In this document: piece by piece, positions 7,973 to 16,018 of the stretch
Numbering within the stretch: the stretch's first letter is position 1
How the letters are laid out: each line of letters begins with the position of its first letter
Virus record (IMG/VR): IMGVR_UViG_3300047312_000028
Coordinates: 1 to 64,000 of that record
Length of the DNA: 64,000 bases
DNA from: a virus
Strand: one strand, 5' to 3'
Made by a program: the position numbers and the translations under genes
Notes under the pieces: generated by a model
What the model saw: only the letters and a program-made list of their open reading frames with translations
Database searches by the model: none
Told to the model about the DNA's origin: nothing

Positions 7973-8190
7973 TGCAAGTCACAGGAATCAACGTGTCTGG
8001 CAATGGCGATTCGATCAGAGTATGGGACTTCAGTAAGAGCCACTGGGAGATCAATCGCACGAAGCAGAAGACGGCGAAGATGAACTTCCGTAAGCAGATC
8101 ACGAAGCTCAAAGAGCAGCACGCCTATCAAGAGAAATTGAATACAGACTATGAGAACTGGAGACGGTGTTTCGGGCCGCGTGTCAGGTAA
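7972..8190 (+). CDS. Unknown small basic protein
   Basis: 72 aa, Lys/Arg-rich with a coiled-coil-like middle. ATG overlaps the upstream stop (TAATG). Confidence 0.55.
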   Translation: MQVTGINVSGNGDSIRVWDFSKSHWEINRTKQKTAKMNFRKQITKLKEQHAYQEKLNTDYENWRRCFGPRVR

Positions 8191-8218
8191 ATGACACACA
8201 TTTTTAATGTTCAGGTGC

Positions 8219-8247
8219 TTGACAATACGGTACGAATGCGTTAGACT
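8219..8247 (+). promoter_or_regulatory. Sigma70-like promoter
   Basis: TTGACA, 17-nt spacer, TAGACT. Preceded by ACACATTTTTAATGTT, shared with the promoter at 6980. Drives the gene at 8284 and those following. Confidence 0.8.
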
Positions 8248-8283
8248 CAGAACATACAATGAACAATAAAAACGGAGGAAGTC

Positions 8284-8454
8284 ATGATCGACCTAGATGC
8301 AAAAGCGCAGATGATTACAGATCGAATCCGAGCGATTCAAGCAGAACAACAAGCCCTCAGTGCACCTGAAGAGATCGAAGCGGAAGACGAACAAGATTTG
8401 GTGGACGAGTTGCAGTTACAAGTCGGCGCCGAGGAATACTACATTGAAGGCTAG
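8284..8454 (+). CDS. Unknown small acidic protein
   Basis: 56 aa, Glu/Gln-rich, helical. CGGAGGAAGTC precedes the ATG. No family recognised. Confidence 0.6.
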   Translation: MIDLDAKAQMITDRIRAIQAEQQALSAPEEIEAEDEQDLVDELQLQVGAEEYYIEG

Positions 8455-8461
8455 CACACAC

Positions 8462-8572
8462 ATGATGTATGCCATTCTGATACCGATTCAAAACTTTGAG
8501 CGGTACAAGGCCTGGGGCAAGACAGCACTCATGTACGCGATGTACCTGGCGCTCTACTTGATTGTCACATAA
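8462..8572 (+). CDS. Small membrane protein
   Basis: 36 aa with a hydrophobic C-terminal helix. The stop is followed by AAAGGAG. Confidence 0.5.
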   Translation: MMYAILIPIQNFERYKAWGKTALMYAMYLALYLIVT

Positions 8573-8584
8573 TAAAGGAGCATC

Positions 8585-8737
8585 ATGCCGAAGTACCAGG
8601 TGACTAGAAACGTGACGCAGTTTTTTATCGTTGATGCGGTTGATGAAGAGCAGGCGCTGATAGACGCGAAGGGCACACGCGATGATAACTGGGCACAAGC
8701 GACTGACCCGAAGTATGAGTGGCCGGAGAAAGCGTAA
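8585..8737 (+). CDS. Small protein, family of the genes at 8844 and 36889
   Basis: 50 aa: MPKYQVTRNVTQFFIVDAVD followed by a W and a short charged tail. Same layout as two other genes in the window. Function unknown. Confidence 0.6.
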   Translation: MPKYQVTRNVTQFFIVDAVDEEQALIDAKGTRDDNWAQATDPKYEWPEKA

Positions 8738-8738
8738 C

Positions 8739-8834
8739 ATGAGATTACTTACATGGAAAGAAGGCAAGAACGAATATCTCTGTCTGATGTTTGGTATTGC
8801 AATCGGCGCGGTGTTGTGTCACTATCTACACTGA
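8739..8834 (+). CDS. Small membrane protein
   Basis: 31 aa: basic N-terminus then one hydrophobic segment. Lies between two paralogous genes. Confidence 0.45.
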   Translation: MRLLTWKEGKNEYLCLMFGIAIGAVLCHYLH

Positions 8835-8843
8835 GGAGCGATC

Positions 8844-9011
8844 ATGCCACGCTATCAGATCATCCGTAACACGATTGAGTTCATTCAAGTAGACGCTGAA
8901 GACAAAGATTCAGCAAAGCTGGCGGCAGGCAAATCACCTGACTCAGAGTGGCAGACAGTGACAGATCGACGTATGCACGAACCGGATCAGATACACGGTC
9001 CTAACTTCTAA
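8844..9011 (+). CDS. Small protein, paralogue of the gene at 8585
   Basis: 55 aa: MPRYQIIRNTIEFIQVDAED, then W and TDRR. GAGGAGCG ribosome site. Probably a duplication with a one-gene spacer. Confidence 0.6.
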   Translation: MPRYQIIRNTIEFIQVDAEDKDSAKLAAGKSPDSEWQTVTDRRMHEPDQIHGPNF

Positions 9012-9020
9012 AGGAGCACC

Positions 9021-9293
9021 ATGAATCTTTCACAATACAAAACACTCGGATCCAACGAATGGTCGATGTATAAGAACATACCGATTAGCTTGCTTCCTCA
9101 AGTCAAGAAGCAGTTGAAGATTATGAGCAAGCGATTGAATCTGGCACTCAAGTTTCGTTTTCGCTATCGGGGACCGCGTGATTGGTCGGTCGATGTGCGC
9201 CCGCGATCACAACGCCAGCAAGACTGTCTGAAGCGTAACGCGAATCGATTCAGCGTCTATATGTCGCTGCCGAACAAGCGAGTGGCCCGATGA
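9021..9293 (+). CDS. Unknown basic protein
   Basis: 90 aa, strongly basic, with a possible recognition-helix-like middle. AAAGGAGC upstream. Function not recognised. Confidence 0.6.
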   Translation: MNLSQYKTLGSNEWSMYKNIPISLLPQVKKQLKIMSKRLNLALKFRFRYRGPRDWSVDVRPRSQRQQDCLKRNANRFSVYMSLPNKRVAR

Positions 9294-9511
9294 TAGCATT
9301 CACGGACACTAGTAATTATCGGTTATATTGGCGCAACCGTGTCTTGAGTGCTATGGCGTTTCTCAAGTCGAATTGCTTGACCCCTGAAGCTCGGTTAAAT
9401 GAAGAGAAGTGGTTGAAGTACTATCAGGACCTTGAAGTCGAAGCAGCCTTGGAAGAGATCGGAGAGGGCTTGCCGATCACGAGTGACTATCGCATACGGA
9501 GACAACCATGA
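9290..9511 (+). CDS. Unknown small protein
   Basis: 73 aa, helical. ATGA overlaps on both sides. No family recognised. Confidence 0.6.
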   Translation: MIAFTDTSNYRLYWRNRVLSAMAFLKSNCLTPEARLNEEKWLKYYQDLEVEAALEEIGEGLPITSDYRIRRQP

Positions 9512-9711
9512 AAGAAGAATCTATCTATGGATTACTTGTGCGGTTTGGTAATCAGCCTATGGCGCTGCCTCAGTTGGCGAACAGTAGACAAGAAGCGATT
9601 GAACAGATGGAATCGTATAATAATATGAACAAATCGTTACCGAAGAATTATAGGTACCAAGTAACAGTCGTGAAAATGGTGGTCGATAAGAAAGCGGGCA
9701 GTGTATCATGA
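9508..9711 (+). CDS. Unknown small protein
   Basis: 67 aa, alpha/beta by pattern. Overlaps both neighbours by 4 nt. Confidence 0.6.
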   Translation: MKEESIYGLLVRFGNQPMALPQLANSRQEAIEQMESYNNMNKSLPKNYRYQVTVVKMVVDKKAGSVS

Positions 9712-9932
9712 ATCACCAAATTGTTGCCTGGCGCTGGGCCGATCATAAGTGGGACTTGATGGTGCAGAGAACACCTAAGAGTAAACCGCGTTCAGTCGCA
9801 ACCGCGTATATGAACGGTACGTGGTACACCTGGGATCATGATGGTGTCGGTGGAGAGAATGCAAAAGAAGAGACTGTGAAACAAGCAAAACTTGAAGCGG
9901 CAGGCTCCGCAATCAATCAGGGGTTCATATGA
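9708..9932 (+). CDS. Unknown small protein
   Basis: 74 aa with several Trp (AWRWADHKWD, YTWDHDG). Overlaps both neighbours by 4 nt. Confidence 0.6.
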   Translation: MNHQIVAWRWADHKWDLMVQRTPKSKPRSVATAYMNGTWYTWDHDGVGGENAKEETVKQAKLEAAGSAINQGFI

Positions 9933-10147
9933 AGAAGATGACGCGAGATCAGTTGGTAGCCGCAGTCGAACTGCTTGAAGATCAACTAAAGCAGAGTCAA
10001 ACCATCTTTGCACAAATCTTCAATTGGCCAGACAACCCAGACAATGCGATACTGGTACAGAATGTGTTTATGGTCAATAAGGTTGTACTCAGTGCGGTAG
10101 ATATCAAATTTCAATTTGATAGAGTGCAGAAAGGAAAGAAGCTATGA
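9929..10147 (+). CDS. Unknown small helical protein
   Basis: 72 aa, starts MKKMTRDQLVAAVELLEDQL; probably helical. Overlaps the CPIARA copy downstream. Confidence 0.6.
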   Translation: MKKMTRDQLVAAVELLEDQLKQSQTIFAQIFNWPDNPDNAILVQNVFMVNKVVLSAVDIKFQFDRVQKGKKL

Positions 10148-10419
10148 AGATCATTGTGACGGCGACCGATATCAAGAAAGGCCGTGCTTCGGCTACCAGA
10201 TTCAATATTGCATCGATTACGTGCCCGGTTGCTCGTGCAATCAAGCGAGTTGTGAAGGGAAAGAACTACGGGATTATCGTAGGACCCGATGCAGTCTCAG
10301 TCAGGAAAAACAAAGGATGGACCGTCTTGGATCTTCCCAAGAGAGCGACGCTGTTTATCAATGCGTTTGATACCCTTAAGCCTGTATCGCCATTTTCATT
10401 CAACTTGAAAGGATTGTAG
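10144..10419 (+). CDS. CPIARA-family small phage protein, copy 4
   Basis: 91 aa. Motifs TATDIKKG, CPVARAI and FINAFDTLKPVSPFSF. First of three consecutive copies. Confidence 0.75.
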   Translation: MKIIVTATDIKKGRASATRFNIASITCPVARAIKRVVKGKNYGIIVGPDAVSVRKNKGWTVLDLPKRATLFINAFDTLKPVSPFSFNLKGL

Positions 10420-10421
10420 TC

Positions 10422-10685
10422 ATGAAGAAGATTCAAGTGACCAAGAAAGACATTCGATCTGGAGATCCAGGCTTCTCAAGAAGCTGTCCTGTGGCTCTTG
10501 CAGTGATTCGTACATACCCAGATGCGGTCGCGGTACGTGTCTTCAAAGAGTTGGTGCGAATCGATACACGATACATGATTCATTCTGTCCTAAACCCTCG
10601 TTCGGTCCAGCGGTTTGTGAGGAGATTCGACAAAGGTAAGAAAGTCCAACCTTTCAACTTTTTGATGAAGGAAATACGCACATGA
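10422..10685 (+). CDS. CPIARA-family small phage protein, copy 5
   Basis: 87 aa. Motifs TKKDIRSG, CPVALAV and FVRRFDKGKKVQPFNF. Overlaps copy 6 by 4 nt. Confidence 0.75.
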   Translation: MKKIQVTKKDIRSGDPGFSRSCPVALAVIRTYPDAVAVRVFKELVRIDTRYMIHSVLNPRSVQRFVRRFDKGKKVQPFNFLMKEIRT

Positions 10686-10933
10686 AGATCACAGTCACGA
10701 AGGAAGATATTCAGAGGGGAATTAGAAGCTCCGCATGTTCATGCCCTATTGCTCGGGCCTGCAATAGGCAGACACGCCCTACGCGAGTGTTCGGTGTGAC
10801 CATGAGGGTGGATACGGTACTAGGAGGAAGTCAATCATTTGATCTGTCTCGACGCGCTCAACAATTCATTGCCCGATTCGACAGGAAAAAGAAAGTGAAA
10901 CCTTTCAGCTTCATAGTGAGAGGACTGGAGTAA
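10682..10933 (+). CDS. CPIARA-family small phage protein, copy 6
   Basis: 83 aa. Motifs TKEDIQRG, CPIARAC and FIARFDRKKKVKPFSF. Last of three tandem copies. Confidence 0.75.
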   Translation: MKITVTKEDIQRGIRSSACSCPIARACNRQTRPTRVFGVTMRVDTVLGGSQSFDLSRRAQQFIARFDRKKKVKPFSFIVRGLE

Positions 10934-10937
10934 TAAC

Positions 10938-11294
10938 ATGGCCATCCAGGAAATTCTTGTCAATCTATCAGAACTGGATAGTCGTATGTTACGAATCTAT
11001 CGGGGTCAAACGTTGACTGATGGATCGTTCCTTGAAGCGATCAAATCCTACAGTCGCATTACGGCATCCGAAGAAGCGTTACGGAAGAAGCAAGAGAGGA
11101 AGAGTTCGATCAGCCCGGCCCTCTTCATTGAAAAGTGGCGCTGGTTTGTTCGTGTGCTTGATAATGATGGTAGAACCATGCCCAAGGATGTGATTGACAA
11201 TCTTCAGGCGCAGTTCATTGAAGATGCTAAAGAAGTGTTTGGCTCAGATGAATTATATTTGAGGTATGACCAAGACAAGCTGAATCTATTATAA
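10938..11294 (+). CDS. Unknown protein
   Basis: 118 aa, mostly helical and charged. No family recognised. Stop followed by AAGGAG for the next gene. Confidence 0.6.
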   Translation: MAIQEILVNLSELDSRMLRIYRGQTLTDGSFLEAIKSYSRITASEEALRKKQERKSSISPALFIEKWRWFVRVLDNDGRTMPKDVIDNLQAQFIEDAKEVFGSDELYLRYDQDKLNLL

Positions 11295-11302
11295 GGAGTG
11301 TC

Positions 11303-11545
11303 ATGAGCCCCTACGACGAAGCGATGTTGGAAGAGTATAGGGCACGCCTAATAGAACGTGACAAGCAGATTGACGAACTGCAACGCACGTACCAGAAGAA
11401 CACGAACGAAGATCACCAGAAGATTCAAGAGTTGAGAGATCGAGTGACTGAATTGGAAGAATACTTAGAACGCGCAAGTGACAAGATTCAATCACTTGAG
11501 GATGACCTACTCAATGAACGAGAACTTCATTCGATGGAGACATAA
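11303..11545 (+). CDS. Small coiled-coil protein
   Basis: 80 aa; heptad-like pattern almost throughout (LIERDKQIDELQ, IQELRDRVTELEEYL). Function unknown. Confidence 0.6.
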   Translation: MSPYDEAMLEEYRARLIERDKQIDELQRTYQKNTNEDHQKIQELRDRVTELEEYLERASDKIQSLEDDLLNERELHSMET

Positions 11546-11584
11546 ACCTGTGTAATATCAACAACTTACCTCATATATTTGTAC

Positions 11585-11613
11585 TTGCTTTCTGGTAGAG
11601 TTCATGCTAGTAT
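11585..11613 (+). promoter_or_regulatory. Sigma70-like promoter
   Basis: TTGCTT, 17-nt spacer, TAGTAT in a 90-nt gap. Followed by GGTGAGGAG and the ATG at 11636. Confidence 0.6.
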
Positions 11614-11635
11614 CTTACTAGGTGAGGAGAAGACG

Positions 11636-11743
11636 ATGAAAGACAAAATTGAGGCGCTCTTATACCGAGATGTTACCGGGGGAACGATTGCGACAATTTC
11701 CGCTGCACTCGTGAGTCTTATTATCATAGGAGTGACATTATGA
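11636..11743 (+). CDS. Small membrane protein
   Basis: 35 aa with a C-terminal transmembrane helix. Overlaps the next gene (ATGA). Confidence 0.5.
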   Translation: MKDKIEALLYRDVTGGTIATISAALVSLIIIGVTL

Positions 11744-11877
11744 AGATCATCACGTCAAAGCAAACGGACGAGATTGTCAAAGGATCCTTGATCGGCCTGG
11801 CAATCGCTTCATCTATGGTTATCGCAGTTATTGTGATTGCGGCAGGTTGGTTTGTGTATATGGATCTTACGAGGTAG
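11740..11877 (+). CDS. Small membrane protein
   Basis: 45 aa; one long hydrophobic segment at about residues 17-41. ATGA overlap with the previous gene. Confidence 0.55.
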   Translation: MKIITSKQTDEIVKGSLIGLAIASSMVIAVIVIAAGWFVYMDLTR

Positions 11878-11881
11878 CGCG

Positions 11882-12103
11882 ATGACGACCTGGGTCCTAC
11901 TCTTTGTGTTGAACATAGCGCCTGGACAGGTAGAACTGTATAAGCTTGAAACGTTCTACACACAAGTTGCAGAGAAGGCCTGTGACACTCGACGCATTGA
12001 AGAGAAAGCTGATTATTTGAATCATGAGAAGTCAGATCACTACCGAGGGTATCCAGAAGATCGACGTTACCCGGCGGCTTTTATCTGCTTGAAGGTGAAC
12101 TGA
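11882..12103 (+). CDS. Small exported or membrane protein
   Basis: 73 aa. Hydrophobic N-terminus (TTWVLLFVLNIAPG) resembles a signal peptide. Start chosen at ATG 11882. No family recognised. Confidence 0.55.
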   Translation: MTTWVLLFVLNIAPGQVELYKLETFYTQVAEKACDTRRIEEKADYLNHEKSDHYRGYPEDRRYPAAFICLKVN

Positions 12104-12249
12104 TGCGTGGTAACATGTATAATCCACATCCCTTCATGATTGACAATGGTACGTTCTGGCGCTGTTGGCATGGGCTCACTGGCTATCGAGAAGATGGAGG
12201 GTTCATGTGTTGGCGCTGTTGGATCAGAAAGCTTGTGAGGTTTGACTGA
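12103..12249 (+). CDS. Unknown small Trp/Cys-rich protein
   Basis: 48 aa with two related segments FWRCWHG and MCWRCW, possibly a small metal site. ATG overlaps the upstream TGA. Confidence 0.5.
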   Translation: MRGNMYNPHPFMIDNGTFWRCWHGLTGYREDGGFMCWRCWIRKLVRFD

Positions 12250-12407
12250 TGTACTCACACATGATACGATATGTGATGTATCAGGGCACCAGGATTCTGC
12301 AACGTGGCTGGATGCGATGCGATCATAAGACACTCCGCGCTCTTGAGAATCATGAACATGCCAACGAAAGGAGCAGTCATGGCTTCAGTTCCACAAATTG
12401 GTCTTGA
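12249..12407 (+). CDS. Possible small protein overlapping the next gene
   Basis: 52 aa; ATG overlaps the upstream TGA. Its last 29 nt overlap the next gene's start in another frame. No family recognised. Confidence 0.4.
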   Translation: MYSHMIRYVMYQGTRILQRGWMRCDHKTLRALENHEHANERSSHGFSSTNWS

Positions 12408-12687
12408 AGAGGTAAAGGAGGTTGTGACTTTGATTCTTAAGAAAGGTCAAGAAGAGTTGCACAACAAGACACAGGAACAACTTGAAGAATATTGGTTCTT
12501 CAGCTATAACTTTGCAGCGTCAAAAGAATCGAACTTATATGAGTTCGGCAAGATGCTCGACTTGTACCGTCGTTCCTGCCGCGAATGGGAAGAGCAACGC
12601 AATGGATCCTGTTGTGTTGTTGAGCGAGTGCGCGACACGTATTTAATGCCGAAGATTAAACAATTCATAAAGGACTTAGAATCATGA
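12379..12687 (+). CDS. Unknown helical protein
   Basis: 102 aa from ATG 12379, chosen because AAAGGAGC lies just upstream. Helical, charged. No family recognised. Confidence 0.6.
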   Translation: MASVPQIGLEEVKEVVTLILKKGQEELHNKTQEQLEEYWFFSYNFAASKESNLYEFGKMLDLYRRSCREWEEQRNGSCCVVERVRDTYLMPKIKQFIKDLES

Positions 12688-12914
12688 AAAAGAAATTACA
12701 TCCAGACGAAAAAGCCAGGCGCCGAGAGTGGCGAGATATCGCTCATGCGCAACTCAGAGCACCGGTGGCCCATCACCTGTCTCGAACACAACGGAACGAG
12801 TTGAAGGCGGAAGAAGTCGCCAAGGCGCCTGTCCCATCTGCCCCGGCGTTCTATCGTTCGTTCATGGCCAGTATGTTTGCAATGGCTGTGTTGGAAGACA
12901 CCTCTAAAAAATAG
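12684..12914 (+). CDS. Unknown small basic protein
   Basis: 76 aa; basic N-terminal half, Ala/Pro-rich C-terminal half. ATGA overlap upstream. Confidence 0.55.
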   Translation: MKKKLHPDEKARRREWRDIAHAQLRAPVAHHLSRTQRNELKAEEVAKAPVPSAPAFYRSFMASMFAMAVLEDTSKK

Positions 12915-12925
12915 TGGAGGGAATG

Positions 12926-13255
12926 ATGACGAAGAGAGTCGAAAAAGTCCTAGGAAAAGTCAAATCGACAGTGCCGGTTGTGGTCGCGTACAGGATCAAG
13001 CACATTCCTACTGGCTTCTTCTTCATACCCAGTCGTTCAGTCAAAGTGACACAGGGCCCTGATTGGACGTATGTGAAATCAAATCTGTCAGTCAAGGGTA
13101 AAGCGTATATCAGACGACCTTCCCTTTTACATCTTGGCGACACGTATTATTCGCACCTTGTTTTGAAGTGGGTACAAGCATGGCCGAATAGAAAGATTGC
13201 CCACGATCAATTATTGCCTGTGATACTAGGTGAATGGGAGATTCAACCGATATGA
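12926..13255 (+). CDS. Unknown protein
   Basis: 109 aa. Start at the second ATG of ATGATG, 5 nt after GGAGG. Contains YRIKHIPTGFFF, typical of small phage proteins of unknown role. Confidence 0.6.
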   Translation: MTKRVEKVLGKVKSTVPVVVAYRIKHIPTGFFFIPSRSVKVTQGPDWTYVKSNLSVKGKAYIRRPSLLHLGDTYYSHLVLKWVQAWPNRKIAHDQLLPVILGEWEIQPI

Positions 13256-13473
13256 GTATGCGACTTCCATCTGATGTACATATGTGCATTATTAAGAATC
13301 TCCGCATGATTGCGAGAGGCAATCCAAATTTACGAGATCCTGAAGTGGAGAGGTTAGTCTTGCATGTCTGTAAAAAGGTGTATCATTTTGCAGTCCTTGA
13401 AATGCAACAACCTCTGAGTGTGTTGCTCGATCCACCGCCAGACGAAAAGGAGGACGACCATGGACCTCACTAG
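13252..13473 (+). CDS. Unknown small protein
   Basis: 73 aa; ATG overlaps the upstream TGA. Ends in an acidic, Pro-containing tail. No family recognised. Confidence 0.55.
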   Translation: MSMRLPSDVHMCIIKNLRMIARGNPNLRDPEVERLVLHVCKKVYHFAVLEMQQPLSVLLDPPPDEKEDDHGPH

Positions 13474-13636
13474 CGTCTTGTTGATTGTGAAGATGTTGAG
13501 CTTTCTGGTATTCGCACATGACTTGGTGGCACCCCCACCTCCCAGGCCTGTGATTGAGCAGCAAGTCCAGGTTCAAACAACTACGGTAGAAATCATATAC
13601 AAGGATGATATTATTCTACCAGAAGGCAAACGATGA
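13460..13636 (+). CDS. Small membrane protein with proline segment
   Basis: 58 aa: N-terminal hydrophobic helix, then APPPPRP and a polar tail. AAAAGGAGG lies within the previous gene. Could span the envelope with the next gene product (speculative). Confidence 0.55.
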   Translation: MDLTSVLLIVKMLSFLVFAHDLVAPPPPRPVIEQQVQVQTTTVEIIYKDDIILPEGKR

Positions 13637-14085
13637 CTCCTTTACTGCGATTTTGGATTTGTATGATCTTGTTTGTTGTTCTTGTGGTATTTGCCTGGAT
13701 GATTACTCCCGACAACGCGAAAGGCGAAGAGTTGCCGGCATCGATGGTACTTTTGAAAACTGATAAAATCTTGAAGATGCAAGTCTACCTAGATACGACA
13801 ATGACACGCCGTATCACACAGGATCATTCAGTAAGCGTTTTGGTGAATAACTTTGATCCCGGATCGATAGTCTTGAAAGATCCAGACATTCGATCAGTTG
13901 GCGTTCAAGTGCATATGGATTGCCGAGTGCCTGGTAAAACAGGATTCGGTGCTATCGTGAGTTTTTCTGATTACTTCCTCCGCGGTACGTTGATGGCAAA
14001 GAACAAAGGACCAGAGCAGATCGAATTTGTAGTTATCAATGACACGATTGGGCTGAAAGCGTGGACCCTGGCCTGTGGATTGTAA
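13633..14085 (+). CDS. Exported or membrane-anchored protein
   Basis: 150 aa; signal-anchor at about residues 6-24, then a beta-rich domain with two Cys. Probably periplasmic. Overlaps the previous gene by 4 nt. No family recognised. Confidence 0.6.
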   Translation: MTPLLRFWICMILFVVLVVFAWMITPDNAKGEELPASMVLLKTDKILKMQVYLDTTMTRRITQDHSVSVLVNNFDPGSIVLKDPDIRSVGVQVHMDCRVPGKTGFGAIVSFSDYFLRGTLMAKNKGPEQIEFVVINDTIGLKAWTLACGL

Positions 14086-14095
14086 AGGAGCGATT

Positions 14096-14272
14096 ATGAC
14101 AGATCAAGAGAAAGCGGCGGTATATGAGATTGGTGTCAGCGTTCAAGAGTCGTTTAGTATCCTTCGAGAGATGATCGATGTGGTCAAGATCCTGAACAGA
14201 AAAATTGAGTTATTAGAACAGAAGGTGAAGCTACTCGAAACACCAGCGGGCGATAAGGTGAAGACCCTATGA
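14096..14272 (+). CDS. Small coiled-coil protein
   Basis: 58 aa; C-terminal half is a coiled coil (LNRKIELLEQKVKLLE). AAAGGAGCG upstream of ATG 14096. Confidence 0.6.
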   Translation: MTDQEKAAVYEIGVSVQESFSILREMIDVVKILNRKIELLEQKVKLLETPAGDKVKTL

Positions 14273-14544
14273 GTCTCTTTTATTGTGCTTTATGTGAAGT
14301 GCCCCACCAGGAAGGCCTTGCGACTTGTCCTGTTGAGAATCGACGGGCCTGGAATCTAAAACCCTGTCCATTCTGTGGTGGCGAAGCTGAAGTGATTAGA
14401 GAAGGAACGACAAGACACAGTGCTCAAGTCGGATGTACTAATTGTGGTTGTCATGTTGAGAGCAATGAAATAGGTGCCGGGTATTTATGGAATATGCGTA
14501 TAGACATGAAAACTTCTGAAAAATCACAGGACCAGGAATCATGA
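14269..14544 (+). CDS. Lar-like zinc-ribbon protein
   Basis: 91 aa. LKPCPFCGGEAE, then VGCTNCGC and a downstream WN match the Lar restriction-alleviation family layout. Lar of the Rac prophage modulates EcoKI-type restriction; an anti-restriction role here is inferred from the motif only. An extra N-terminal CALC pair is present. Confidence 0.6.
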   Translation: MSLFYCALCEVPHQEGLATCPVENRRAWNLKPCPFCGGEAEVIREGTTRHSAQVGCTNCGCHVESNEIGAGYLWNMRIDMKTSEKSQDQES

Positions 14545-14777
14545 ACTACATTTGGACAAGTAACAAACCAACGATATTTGGATGGTACTTCTATCGTCTA
14601 ACTGAGAAAGACGATTTTGAATGTGTGAAAGTTTGTCAGTGGGGTCCTTACACTGTTGTTCATGGTATTGGAAGACATGCTGCAATCTCACATTGGCATG
14701 GCGAATGGGCAGGACCAATAACTGTTCAAGACTTGTGGGATTTGTCTAGAAAAAACATAGAGTTAGCCGAACATTAG
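14541..14777 (+). CDS. Unknown small protein
   Basis: 78 aa: Trp/His-rich, with GWYFYR and SHWHGEWAGP segments seen in small phage proteins that follow Lar-like genes. Function unknown. Confidence 0.55.
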   Translation: MNYIWTSNKPTIFGWYFYRLTEKDDFECVKVCQWGPYTVVHGIGRHAAISHWHGEWAGPITVQDLWDLSRKNIELAEH

Positions 14778-14802
14778 AATCCTCTAATGTACCGAATTGA
14801 TC

Positions 14803-14831
14803 TTGACAACTCTCCATGTCTCTGTTAGACT
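14803..14831 (+). promoter_or_regulatory. Sigma70-like promoter with upstream element and ATG at the start site
   Basis: TTGACA, 17-nt spacer, TAGACT. Upstream AATCCTCTAATGTACCG (14779). ATG lies 6 nt after the -10 box (14838) but opens only a three-codon frame. Confidence 0.75.
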
Positions 14832-14875
14832 TTGACCATGATGACTTAGTTTAACAATACCGAAAGGAGCCAATC

Positions 14876-14965
14876 ATGACTGCAACACGAAGAGTTATCG
14901 GCGCCCTTCTTGGGTTTGGGGTAGGAGTTATGCTGTCAGTCGTTGCCATCTACTTTACAAGCTAG
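14876..14965 (+). CDS. Small membrane protein
   Basis: 29 aa; one Gly-rich transmembrane helix. GAAAGGAGC upstream. Confidence 0.5.
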   Translation: MTATRRVIGALLGFGVGVMLSVVAIYFTS

Positions 14966-14973
14966 AGGACAAC

Positions 14974-15135
14974 ATGTTAAAGAGAATTCAACAGGCGCTG
15001 TTAGCGCGTAAGCGGCGTAGGACCGCAATCAGGATGATGGTGTTATCTGGCGTCTTGCGTTCTTCGTATCACACGATTCGATACGCGATGACGCCTAGGC
15101 AACTTAAAATACTCTTGAGAGAGGACGAAGAATAA
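14974..15135 (+). CDS. Small basic protein
   Basis: 53 aa with RKRRRT and other basic stretches; may bind nucleic acid. No family recognised. Confidence 0.5.
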   Translation: MLKRIQQALLARKRRRTAIRMMVLSGVLRSSYHTIRYAMTPRQLKILLREDEE

Positions 15136-15136
15136 C

Positions 15137-15217
15137 GTGGCATTGCTCTTGTTGATCCCAGTCATACTCTTAGGCCTACTGATGTGGGTGGCGATCAATC
15201 ACAGTAATAAGGAGTAG
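15137..15217 (+). CDS. Small membrane protein, GTG start
   Basis: 26 aa, a single hydrophobic helix. GTG lies 1 nt after the previous stop. Ends in AAGGAG for the next gene. Confidence 0.4.
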   Translation: MALLLLIPVILLGLLMWVAINHSNKE

Positions 15218-15219
15218 GT

Positions 15220-15471
15220 ATGTCTTGGGCATCACACAATCCAGAGAAGTATGATGAAATCGTGCGCAACGGACTGACTCGATTGTTCGACCGGTCGATG
15301 GGTGAGATGGGATTCGAGAAAGAAACACTCTTGACTGAAGATCAGTTGATGGCAGTGATTGAAACACTTGAAAACTGTTTCCCGGAAGCGTTTGTCGAAC
15401 TGAGAGACAAGGCGCATAGTGATATTTGCGATGCTGAAGCAAACTACTTCAGTAGAATGTATGGAGGATGA
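15220..15471 (+). CDS. Unknown small protein
   Basis: 83 aa, helical, acidic. Ribosome site AAGGAGTAGGT. No family recognised. Confidence 0.6.
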   Translation: MSWASHNPEKYDEIVRNGLTRLFDRSMGEMGFEKETLLTEDQLMAVIETLENCFPEAFVELRDKAHSDICDAEANYFSRMYGG

Positions 15472-15472
15472 C

Positions 15473-15775
15473 GTGAAAGCATTCATTTTTACTGAAGTGT
15501 CAGTGAAGATTCGCGTGACTCGTGGTGATATTAGGAAGGGCGATCCTGTCAATTGTCGCACCTGTCCCATTGCTCGTGCGTTGAATCGAATCACGAAGCA
15601 GACGTGGCTTGTGGGGCCTGAAACGGCCATGGTTGAAATCGGTACTCGTGGGATATATAAACGATTCCCTCTGACTGAAGAGATGACTAAGTTTGTCTTG
15701 GATTTTGATAGAGGGCGACCTGTCATTCCTACGACATTTCTGGTGCCCAAAAGCACAATCACGGGGAGCATCTAA
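15473..15775 (+). CDS. CPIARA-family small phage protein, copy 7
   Basis: 100 aa from GTG 15473, which sits 5 nt after GGAGG; ATG 15461 is an alternative. Motifs TRGDIRKGD, CPIARAL and FVLDFDRGRPV. It stands apart from the other two clusters. Confidence 0.7.
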   Translation: MKAFIFTEVSVKIRVTRGDIRKGDPVNCRTCPIARALNRITKQTWLVGPETAMVEIGTRGIYKRFPLTEEMTKFVLDFDRGRPVIPTTFLVPKSTITGSI

Positions 15776-16017
15776 TGAATCTTTATTTGATTACATGTTC
15801 TAGTTTTGGTAATCGTTACGATGAATATATCGGCGCGGTTGTTGTCGCAGAGACAGCAGAACAAGCACGATCTATACATCCCAGTGGAGATCAGAAAAGA
15901 TGGGATACAGACCGAGGGGATTGGGTGACCGATCCTGCTCACGTCAACGCTCAATTGATAGGGGTGACGCAATTCAAGAAGCCGCGAGTGTTGTTAGATT
16001 CTTATAACAGAGGATAA
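15775..16017 (+). CDS. Unknown small protein
   Basis: 80 aa: MNLYLITCSSFG, then AVVVAETAEQARSIHP and WVTDP. The pattern resembles small phage proteins often placed among such clusters. Role unknown. Confidence 0.6.
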   Translation: MNLYLITCSSFGNRYDEYIGAVVVAETAEQARSIHPSGDQKRWDTDRGDWVTDPAHVNAQLIGVTQFKKPRVLLDSYNRG

Positions 16018-16018
16018 C

